Origin: CAZESH01 sp964514665
GTDB lineage: Bacteria > Bacillota > Bacilli > Paenibacillales > KCTC-25726
NCBI GenBank assembly: GCA_964514665.1
Contig: CAZESH010000171.1
Coordinates: 1-9,042, forward strand
Direction: 5' to 3'
DNA: 9,042 nucleotides
Position 1 is the first letter of the stretch; each line of letters opens with the position of its first letter. A model generated the notes under the pieces. The model saw only the letters and a program-made list of their open reading frames with translations. It had not been told where the DNA came from and did not search any database. The position numbers were made by a program, and so were the translations under genes. Shown in pieces: positions 1 through 5,725 of this stretch.

Positions 1-2
1 CT

Positions 3-1237
3 TCAGTGTTTCTGCCCGGCATGATCGATATGCCGCAAATGCTTCCGGTTCAGCAGCACAAAAAGCACGGATACTAACACAAATCCTCCGCCTACAACGA
101 ACGGAACATGCGGATTATACCATTCTGCTAGCTTGCCTGCCAAATATGGAGCTATGGCTCCTCCGATAAAACGCAAAAAACTGTAAGCTGCGGAAGCTGT
201 TGACCGTTCCACCGGGGCAGCGTTCATCACCGCTGTTGTAATTAAGGTATTGTTGTTGCCGAGCAAGGCTCCGGCAAAAATAACCGCACCTACGATCAGC
301 CGATGACTCGAAGTCCAGATGCCCATTGCCAGTAACACCAGCGCGAATAAAGTCAGCATCATGGCCATGGAAAATACCGTTCCGAATCTCTGCTGCATCT
401 TCGGCGCCATGAAGATGGAGGTGATCGCAAGCAAAATACCCCAACCGAGAAAAACATAACCCAAGCCATGGGCATTCAAGTTCATTACAAATGGCGCATA
501 TGCCAATAAAGTGAAAAAACCGGAGTTATAAAGACAAGCTGTAATGCCCAGAACAACCAGGGAACGATACTTCATTGCACGAAAAGGTTCGAGTATTGAA
601 TTTTTTGCTTTAACGGTGTTTTGTTCACTTGCTTTGGGCATAAATGCGAGCAGACTGACAAATGCAATCACCATCAGTGAGGCAACTCCCAGAAAAGGTC
701 CCCTCCAGGACAGGGAGCCTAATTCTCCTCCAATGATCGGTCCTACCGAAATACCGAGTCCGATTGCTGTCTCATATAATATGATCGCCTTTGCGGTACC
801 ATTTTTCGATAAGGAAACGATAGCGGTTAATGCCGTGGCGATAAATAATGCATTGCCGAGTCCCCAGCCCCCACGCAGACCGACTAATAGCCAAATATTG
901 TTGGAAAGTCTTCCAAGCGCTGAAAATAAAGCAATGATGACGATTCCGGCAAGCAGCGTTCGTTTGATGCCAAATTTAGATGAAATTATTCCTGTAATCA
1001 ACATCGCTATCGCCATGACGGCATTATAGCTGGTAAATAGTAAAGTCACTTCGTTGGTAGAAGCATTTAGTTTTTTGGCAATGGCCGGTAAAATCGGATC
1101 AACCAGTCCATAAAGGCAATAATGGAAGCAAAAAAAACAGCCCATACGGCTTTTGGTTGTTCAAGCATACTTGTCTTTGCCTGTTTGCTTGATATTTTAC
1201 TTGAAACCATGGTTGATGCTGCATCGGATGATGACAT
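3..1237 (-). pseudogene. MFS drug-efflux transporter (DHA1-like), frameshifted near its N-terminus
   Basis: This looks like a 12-helix major facilitator protein, probably a proton-driven drug exporter in the cytoplasmic membrane. The natural start is the ATG at 1237, because AAGGAG lies 9 nt upstream in the 3' end of merR. That frame reads about 43 residues, into helix 1 (VWAVFFASIIAFM), then meets a stop at 1067-1069. The rest of the protein (GLVDPILPAIAKKLNAS onward, to the stop at 3-5) is in another frame, so the reading frame shifts near 1104-1111. The downstream part carries MFS motif A (GIISSKFGIKR) and the antiporter motif C (GLGISVGPIIGG), and its C-terminus is complete. An ATG at 1145 opens the long frame (380 codons), but it has no ribosome binding site and would give a garbled first helix. 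The merR gene 6 bp upstream suggests a regulator-pump operon. Substrate unknown. A sequencing error is possible but less likely for a 7-nt difference. Confidence 0.8.
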
Positions 1238-1243
1238 TCTATC

Positions 1244-1678
1244 TTACTCCTTTTTGTGTTCGAATTTCGCAATAGCGGCTAAAACCCGACTGTAATATTG
1301 ATGGGTCGTTTCTCTGATTTCAATGATCTTATTTATTTTTTGGTTAATCATTTCCAGCTGCTTTTCTATAATTCGCTGCAATTCCAAAAGCTTTTCGTAT
1401 TTTTCCTTGTCATCCTTTGTTTGCTTAATGTCCAAACGCTGATTGTTTAATTGTTCGCTGATACTGACAAATTCCTGAACCTCCTGCAATGAAATGCCCA
1501 GCACTTCACGTGTGTTTGCAATCTGCCGAAGACGTTCAATATGCAATTCGGAATACATGCGAAATCCGCCTTCCGTACGTTCAGGAGGAAACAACAAGCC
1601 GATTTCTTCATAATAACGAATCGTTCGTTTTGTCATTCCGCATATTTTAGCAACATCGTCAATCTTGAATCTTTCCAT
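1244..1678 (-). CDS. MerR-family transcriptional regulator
   Basis: A 144-residue MerR-type regulator. The N-terminal winged helix-turn-helix (about residues 4-72) has the family signature: IDDVAKICGMTKRTIRYYEE, then GLLFPPERTEGGFRMYSE, then a basic helix with RLRQI. Residues 75-125 are rich in Glu, Lys, Leu and Gln and look like the long dimerisation coiled coil. Only a short tail follows, so there is no large effector domain and no obvious metal-binding cysteine cluster; the only cysteine is in the HTH. Start at the ATG at 1678, with AGGAG 6 nt upstream. The stop is 6 bp before the MFS start and the MFS ribosome binding site overlaps the last codons, so the two genes are probably translated together. 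Inference: it controls its own operon by the promoter-distortion mechanism known for MerR proteins. Inducer unknown. Confidence 0.92.
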   Translation of the reverse strand: MERFKIDDVAKICGMTKRTIRYYEEIGLLFPPERTEGGFRMYSELHIERLRQIANTREVLGISLQEVQEFVSISEQLNNQRLDIKQTKDDKEKYEKLLELQRIIEKQLEMINQKINKIIEIRETTHQYYSRVLAAIAKFEHKKE

Positions 1679-1715
1679 TAACCGCTCCTAAAAGATCTAT
1701 TTTTTCTTTTAATAA

Positions 1716-1745
1716 AAAATAACATATCACTAACCTTTACGTCAA
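1716..1745 (-). promoter_or_regulatory. Candidate promoter of the merR-MFS operon, long spacer
   Basis: On the minus strand TTGACG (1740-1745) is followed after 18 bp by TATTTT (1716-1721), 37 bp before the merR start. A spacer longer than 17 bp is typical of promoters activated by MerR proteins. The -10 match is only moderate and the area is AT-rich, so other registers are possible. Confidence 0.45.
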
Positions 1746-1757
1746 CGTTAATGTTGA
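1742..1757. promoter_or_regulatory. Inverted repeat, possible operator at the merR promoter
   Basis: TCAAC (1742-1746) and GTTGA (1753-1757) are perfect inverted arms around a 6-bp centre, and 14 of the 16 positions are symmetric. The repeat overlaps the -35 element of the proposed merR promoter. MerR operators usually sit between -35 and -10, so this placement is slightly unusual; the site could belong to MerR or to another dimeric regulator. Confidence 0.4.
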
Positions 1758-1791
1758 AGTGCAATTCTTTTATTTTGATGCTCTACAACGA

Positions 1792-2463
1792 TTAATCCGA
1801 ATCCTCAAAATCGATTTCTTCGATTTCATCGGTTGTATGGCTCAATTCCCTAAGCGCTTTGAAAACATCATGACGGGCGTGTCCTCTGCGAAGCAGAAAT
1901 CCGGCTACCTTCTGCCTCTTCTTGAGAAGATCTGCTTCTTTCGTTGCGTTCCACTTCTTGACTGCAAGCTCATAAACGATTCGATACGCCTCGTCCTCTT
2001 GGATTTGCTCCAAGGCATGGCGAATATGTTCCTCCTGCACGCCTTTTTGCTTTAATTCCATGGCGGCAAGTTTCTTGCCCTTTTTTTGCGAGCGTATGCG
2101 ATATTGCGAAACATGCACAGCATATTCGCGATCGTCGATATATTTGTGCTGCAGCAACTTGCGTATCACCTGGTCGATCATTTCCTGCGAATATTGTTTC
2201 CCTGCAAGCTTGCGACGCATTTCCAGCTGACTTTGCGCTTTGACGGCCAGCGAACGAAGCGCGTAAGCATAAGCTTCATGAAGTATCGTGTTTTCCATTA
2301 GTCCAGTTATTTGGGCTGAAGTCAGTGTTTTGTCTTTGGCCAATTGCCAGCGGACCAACACATCCTCATGAACCAGTAGCGATTCCCGGTTGTTGAAATG
2401 GACCTGATAGCTTCCCCTTCTGCCCTTTGCAGGTTCAATTGCCGTTATTACCGATGGTTCCAT
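1792..2463 (-). CDS. recX: RecX family regulatory protein
   Basis: RecX binds RecA filaments and modulates, usually inhibits, recombinase and coprotease activity. The protein is about 223 residues, mostly helical, with the repeated three-helix RecX units. Visible signatures include AYAYALRSLAVKAQSQLEMR, then IDQVIRKLLQHKYIDDREYA, then the basic RSQKKGKKLAAMELKQKGV, and a third unit ending in LRRGHARHDVFKAL. The tail is acidic (IEEIDFEDSD). There are two in-frame ATGs, at 2469 and 2463. I chose 2463 because GAGG lies 7 nt before it, whereas it almost touches the first; the difference is two residues. It follows recA, with a hairpin between them that probably lowers its expression. No clear terminator is seen after its stop, before the merR promoter region. 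Confidence 0.93.
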   Translation of the reverse strand: MEPSVITAIEPAKGRRGSYQVHFNNRESLLVHEDVLVRWQLAKDKTLTSAQITGLMENTILHEAYAYALRSLAVKAQSQLEMRRKLAGKQYSQEMIDQVIRKLLQHKYIDDREYAVHVSQYRIRSQKKGKKLAAMELKQKGVQEEHIRHALEQIQEDEAYRIVYELAVKKWNATKEADLLKKRQKVAGFLLRRGHARHDVFKALRELSHTTDEIEEIDFEDSD

Positions 2464-2483
2464 ATTCATCCCTCATCTCGCAT

Positions 2484-2516
2484 AAAAGAATGAAAGCACC
2501 TCCGGAAAGGTGCCTT
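2484..2516 (-). terminator. Hairpin between recA and recX, probable attenuating terminator
   Basis: In the minus-strand transcript AAGGCACCT (2516-2508) pairs with AGGTGCTTT (2501-2493) as 9 bp with one G-U, around a 6-nt loop, followed by the imperfect T-rich run CATTCTTTT. It lies 22 bp after the recA stop and about 20 bp before recX, leaving no room for a separate recX promoter. In E. coli recX is reached by partial read-through of a terminator after recA; the same layout is inferred here. Confidence 0.7.
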
Positions 2517-2538
2517 CTTGATGTTCTCCCGATTCGAT

Positions 2539-3579
2539 TTATTCGAAAGGCATTGCCGCATCATCATCGGAAGAATCTGCTTTCAGCCCGGCATTGTTGA
2601 GACTGCTGGCTTCGCGAATCTTCCCTTCAATTTTTGCCGCAATTTGCGGGTTTTCTTTTAAATATTGTTTGGCATTTTCTCTTCCCTGACCCAATCTTTC
2701 ACCTTCAAAGGAATACCAGGCACCGCTCTTCTCGACTATATCCTTCTCGCTGCCGATATCCAAAATGCTGCCTTCCTTGGAAATGCCTTCTCCGTACATG
2801 ATGTCTATATCGGCTTGTTTGAATGGAGGCGCCACTTTGTTTTTGACCACTTTAATCCTTGTGCGATTTCCGACCATATCGGTTCCTTGCTTGATCGATT
2901 CCACGCGGCGCACATCAAGCCGAACCGTTGAATAAAATTTTAACGCGCGTCCGCCCGGTGTCGTTTCCGGATTGCCGAACATAACGCCGACCTTCTCCCG
3001 CAGCTGATTGATGAAGATCGCGATCGTTTTCGATTTGCTGATCGCTCCCGACAGCTTGCGAAGCGCCTGGGACATTAGCCTCGCCTGCAAGCCGACATGG
3101 GCATCGCCCATTTCCCCTTCGATTTCCGCCTTTGGTACGAGTGCGGCAACCGAGTCAACCACAATGATGTCGACTGCCCCGCTTCTGACGAGCGCTTCCG
3201 CAATTTCCAACGCTTGCTCTCCCGTATCCGGCTGAGACAGCAGCAGTTCATCGATATTCACGCCCAGCTTGCTGGCATACAGAGGATCCAGGGCATGCTC
3301 CGCATCGATGAAGGCGGCCTGTCCGCCGTTCTTTTGCACCTCTGCAATGGCGTGCAGGGCGACCGTCGTTTTACCGGACGATTCCGGTCCGTAAATTTCA
3401 ATGATTCTGCCCCTTGGATATCCGCCGATTCCAAGTGCGATGTCCAGCGCCAATGATCCGCTGGGCACGGTTTCCACTTGCAAATGGGCGTTTTCTCCAA
3501 GTTTCATGATGGATCCTTTGCCAAACTGTTTTTCGATTTGGCGAAGGGCCATTTCCAATGCAGCGCGTCGATCAGTCAC
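2539..3579 (-). CDS. recA: Recombinase RecA
   Basis: RecA forms ATP-dependent filaments on single-stranded DNA, pairs homologous DNA, and stimulates LexA self-cleavage in the SOS response. The 346-residue protein has the normal bacterial length. The N-terminal helix reads RRAALEMALRQIEKQFGKGS. Walker A is GPESSGKT (64-71), and the Walker B strand IIVVDS is at 138-143. Loop 2 lies around NQLREKVGVMFGNPETTPGG (191-210), and the C-terminus is acidic (SSDDDAAMPFE). No intein or insertion is seen. The start is a GTG at 3579; the N-terminus matches the family there and AAAGGG lies about 10 nt upstream, a moderate ribosome binding site. It has its own promoter with a LexA box just upstream, so SOS induction is expected. 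recX follows behind a hairpin and cinA precedes it, as in other Firmicutes. Confidence 0.98.
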   Translation of the reverse strand: MTDRRAALEMALRQIEKQFGKGSIMKLGENAHLQVETVPSGSLALDIALGIGGYPRGRIIEIYGPESSGKTTVALHAIAEVQKNGGQAAFIDAEHALDPLYASKLGVNIDELLLSQPDTGEQALEIAEALVRSGAVDIIVVDSVAALVPKAEIEGEMGDAHVGLQARLMSQALRKLSGAISKSKTIAIFINQLREKVGVMFGNPETTPGGRALKFYSTVRLDVRRVESIKQGTDMVGNRTRIKVVKNKVAPPFKQADIDIMYGEGISKEGSILDIGSEKDIVEKSGAWYSFEGERLGQGRENAKQYLKENPQIAAKIEGKIREASSLNNAGLKADSSDDDAAMPFE

Positions 3580-3647
3580 AGTGTCACTTCCCTTTTCTAT
3601 TTAAAATAAATTAATCTGCAGGTTGTTACAAGCTCGAATATAGCTAT

Positions 3648-3676
3648 ATGATACCGTTTTTTCATGGGGTTGACAA
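3648..3676 (-). promoter_or_regulatory. recA promoter (sigma-A type)
   Basis: On the minus strand TTGTCA (3671-3676) and TATCAT (3648-3653) are separated by exactly 17 bp, each one base from consensus. The predicted start of transcription gives a leader of roughly 60 nt before the recA GTG. A LexA box lies 9 bp upstream of the -35. Confidence 0.75.
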
Positions 3677-3697
3677 GACTTTTTTCGAACATATATT
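3670..3697 (+). promoter_or_regulatory. Candidate divergent promoter overlapping the LexA box
   Basis: On the plus strand a perfect TTGACA (3670-3675) is followed after 16 bp by TATATT (3692-3697), one base from consensus. The -10 lies wholly within the LexA box, and the -35 is nearly the complement of the recA -35. It would fire away from recA toward the cinA 3' end. Seen as sequence only; activity is not shown. Confidence 0.4.
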
Positions 3698-3699
3698 CG
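3686..3699. promoter_or_regulatory. LexA (DinR) box upstream of recA
   Basis: The minus strand reads CGAATATATGTTCG, matching the Gram-positive SOS box form CGAAY-N4-GTTCG. It is palindromic except for one base pair. It lies just upstream of the recA -35 and covers the -10 of the plus-strand candidate promoter, so LexA bound here could act on both directions. Confidence 0.85.
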
Positions 3700-3715
3700 C
3701 TTTTTTCGGCAAAGT

Positions 3716-3748
3716 AAAACCGCAGCCTCGATCTCTCGTTGCTGCGGT
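3716..3748 (-). terminator. Probable terminator after cinA
   Basis: In the minus-strand transcript ACCGCAGC (3748-3741) pairs perfectly with GCTGCGGT (3726-3719). An inner CGA/TCG pairing is possible in the loop. A short TTTTACTTT tract follows. The T-run is short, so termination may be partial. It separates cinA from the recA control region. Confidence 0.6.
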
Positions 3749-3791
3749 GCTTCCGCATGAATTACATGATTATATTGTAAAGGAGAATCGC

Positions 3792-3857
3792 ATGGAAATC
3801 AATATCAAGCAGGCTTACATCCTGCTGAGCCGCTGCCACAAGTGGTATAAAACATGA
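3792..3857 (+). CDS. Candidate 21-residue ORF, antisense to the cinA 3' end
   Basis: A short plus-strand reading frame starts with ATG at 3792 and ends with TGA at 3855-3857. A strong AGGAG (3781-3785) lies 6 nt before the ATG, in DNA downstream of the cinA stop and so not constrained by cinA coding. The peptide begins MEINIKQAYILLSRC and is basic, with one Cys, two Tyr and one Trp; it has no clear membrane segment. The first 23 nt are intergenic and the remainder overlaps cinA antisense. A candidate LexA-overlapping promoter lies about 95 bp upstream on the same strand. I recognise no family. It may be chance; the ribosome binding site is the main support. Confidence 0.2.
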   Translation: MEINIKQAYILLSRCHKWYKT

Positions 3858-5065
3858 CGTGCCGAACGCAAGCGAATGATTTCCCGGCCTCCGGAGAAAC
3901 GGCATTCCTCTACATACGTAGGTTTGCTTTGCTGTGCTACCGCGATGTAAACCAATCCCACAGGCTTATTCTCCGAATGTGCAGGTCCGGCGACTCCGGT
4001 AATCGCGATCGAAAAATCCGTCCCGGCCCGCATCAGCATATGCTCGGCCATCTTTTCCGCTGTCTCGCGGCTAACCGCTCCAGGAGCATGTTCTCCCTCC
4101 AACAGTTCCATGGGAATGTCCAGCCAGCGGTGTTTCATTTCATTGGAATACGTAACCATGCTCCCGGCAAAAGCTCCCGAGCTTCCCGGAACGGATGTGA
4201 CCATTTCAGCGAATAAACCGCCCGTGCAGCTTTCCGCCGCAGAAAGCGTCAAACCTTTTTGCAATAACAATCCGACAACGGCTGATTCCAAGGAAATTTC
4301 CTCTTCGGCAAAAAGGTGGGTCGGAAATCTTAAGCGCAGTTGATCCAGAACGGGAGCGATTTTCTGATCGGCTTGCTCCTGTGAAGCGGCGCGTGTTGTA
4401 ATACGAATGGTGACTTCCCCTTCTTTGGCGTACGGAGCGATTGTCGGATCCTGCTGATTGTGGATCAGGTCGATGATCTCATGCTCCAATGTCGATTCCC
4501 CGATACCGGCGAATTTAACAATTTTGGAATACAGCGGCTGGGCCAAATCCGATCGTTCCCGCAGCCATTTGACCGCTTCTTGCTCAAACATCGGCTTCAT
4601 TTCCCGAGGCGGACCCGGCAGCAGGATGTAGTGCACACCCGCTACGCTTAAAGCTACGCCTGCAGCCAGTCCGGTTTCATTGACAAGCGCATCGCTTCCC
4701 TCCAAAATCAATGCCTGTCTTTCGTTGCTTTGCACCATCACCACACCGCGCGACTCAAAAAAACGTTCGATATGCGCCATCGAGGTGGGGTCAAGCACCA
4801 GCTTGCGGCCTAGAAAATCGCCAAGCGCCTGTTTCGTCAAATCATCCTGGGTTGGACCTAATCCGCCTGTGCATACGATCAGATCGGAACGTTCCGATGC
4901 CAGCCGAAATGCTTCCTGCAGCCTTTGCATATTATCGCCTACTACGGTTTGCACGTACAGGTCAATCCCCAATAAGGCCAACTGCTCCGATAAATACTTT
5001 GCATTTGTATTGACAATTTGTCCCATCAATAATTCCGTTCCTACCGCAATAATTTCAGCTTTCAT
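3815..5065 (-). CDS. cinA: Competence/damage-inducible protein CinA
   Basis: A full-length 416-residue CinA. The N-terminal molybdopterin-binding-like (MoCF) domain spans about 1-170, with GTELLMGQIVNTNAKYLSEQ at 9-28, TGGLGPTQDD at 66-75 and LLPGPPREM at 148-156. The C-terminal domain, about 255-412, has AAESCTGG (276-283), GSSGAFAGSMVTYSNEMK and ITGVAGP (355-361), typical of NMN amidohydrolase (PncC-type) domains. Family members recycle nicotinamide mononucleotide and some hydrolyse ADP-ribose; the link with competence comes from co-expression with recA. Start at ATG 5065, preceded by AAGGTGAT at proper spacing. A terminator-like hairpin ends 22 bp before the ATG, so transcription probably depends on read-through from pgsA. 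Placement just before recA is the usual Firmicute arrangement. Confidence 0.96.
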   Translation of the reverse strand: MKAEIIAVGTELLMGQIVNTNAKYLSEQLALLGIDLYVQTVVGDNMQRLQEAFRLASERSDLIVCTGGLGPTQDDLTKQALGDFLGRKLVLDPTSMAHIERFFESRGVVMVQSNERQALILEGSDALVNETGLAAGVALSVAGVHYILLPGPPREMKPMFEQEAVKWLRERSDLAQPLYSKIVKFAGIGESTLEHEIIDLIHNQQDPTIAPYAKEGEVTIRITTRAASQEQADQKIAPVLDQLRLRFPTHLFAEEEISLESAVVGLLLQKGLTLSAAESCTGGLFAEMVTSVPGSSGAFAGSMVTYSNEMKHRWLDIPMELLEGEHAPGAVSRETAEKMAEHMLMRAGTDFSIAITGVAGPAHSENKPVGLVYIAVAQQSKPTYVEECRFSGGREIIRLRSARHVLYHLWQRLSRM

Positions 5066-5087
5066 CGTTATTCATCACCTTTTTTAG

Positions 5088-5124
5088 AAAAATAGCGTGA
5101 TCATGGATTTACTTTGACCACGCT
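5088..5124 (-). terminator. Hairpin with T-run between pgsA and cinA
   Basis: In the minus-strand transcript AGCGTGGTCA (5124-5115) pairs with TGATCACGCT (5103-5094) as 10 bp with one G-U, around an 11-nt loop, followed by ATTTTT. It lies only 22 bp before the cinA start, and the cinA ribosome binding site follows immediately, so it more likely attenuates than fully ends transcription. Confidence 0.7.
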
Positions 5125-5134
5125 TAATTGAAGT

Positions 5135-5725
5135 TCAGATCGAATCTGAAAATTTAATGATGTTTTTGCTTTTCACAAAATAATCGATTCCGGAAATGAT
5201 CGTTATAATAACCGCAGCCCAACTGGCAAACAGGTCGAAGCGGAAGCCGATGAAGATAAAGGGAAAATTGTTGATCAGCAGTGCGATAATGGCAATGATT
5301 TGCGTAGCCGTCTTCCATTTCCCCCATTTGCTTGCAGGGATAACGACACCTTCCAACAAGGCAATTTGGCGGATTCCCGTGACGGCAAATTCACGGCTGA
5401 TAATGACGATGGCGATCCAAGCATCCAATTTTCCCATTTCTACCAGCGAGATCAGCACCGTCGCTACCAGCAGCTTGTCAGCCAAAGGATCCAATAGCTT
5501 CCCCAAATTCGTAACCAATTTGTGCTTGCGGGCAATATAGCCGTCAAGACTGTCGGTGCTGGCGGCAATAATGAAAATCAAACAGGCGATAATCTGGTTA
5601 TAAGTAATGGAAAAATCCGAATCAGGAATATGAATCGGAGGAAGATTGAGCTTGACCAGAAGAAAAAACATAATTATCGGTACAAGAAATATTCTTGCCA
5701 CCGTGATTCGATTGGCCAAATTCAT
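5135..5725 (-). CDS. pgsA: CDP-diacylglycerol-glycerol-3-phosphate 3-phosphatidyltransferase
   Basis: This enzyme joins the phosphatidyl group of CDP-diacylglycerol to glycerol-3-phosphate, giving phosphatidylglycerol phosphate, the committed step to phosphatidylglycerol and cardiolipin in the cytoplasmic membrane. The protein has 196 residues, normal for the family, and several hydrophobic helices. The complete CDP-alcohol phosphotransferase signature is visible: D58, D61, G62, A65, R66, G75, D79 and D83, in the D-x2-D-G-x2-A-R-x8-G-x3-D-x3-D pattern. The N-terminus MNLANRITVARIFLVP is typical of PgsA. The ATG overlaps the rimO stop as ATGA, and the G-rich ribosome binding site (GGGGAGGGG) is inside the end of rimO, so translation is coupled to rimO. 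A terminator-like hairpin follows the stop. Confidence 0.96.
   Translation of the reverse strand: MNLANRITVARIFLVPIIMFFLLVKLNLPPIHIPDSDFSITYNQIIACLIFIIAASTDSLDGYIARKHKLVTNLGKLLDPLADKLLVATVLISLVEMGKLDAWIAIVIISREFAVTGIRQIALLEGVVIPASKWGKWKTATQIIAIIALLINNFPFIFIGFRFDLFASWAAVIITIISGIDYFVKSKNIIKFSDSI

Noticed and set aside
544..1029. 161-codon plus-strand open frame
   Set aside because: It lies wholly antisense to the MFS gene, which has clear transporter motifs; the plus frame has no family features and no good ribosome binding site.
3258..3500. 80-codon minus-strand frame inside recA, and plus-strand frames at 3097-3456 and 3008-3235
   Set aside because: Shadows of recA in other frames; recA coding is certain over this stretch.
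3631..3650. CGAATATAGCTATATG near the recA start of transcription, as a second LexA box
   Set aside because: It has one CGAAT arm but lacks the GTTCG arm at the proper spacing; the symmetry is only TATAGCTATA.
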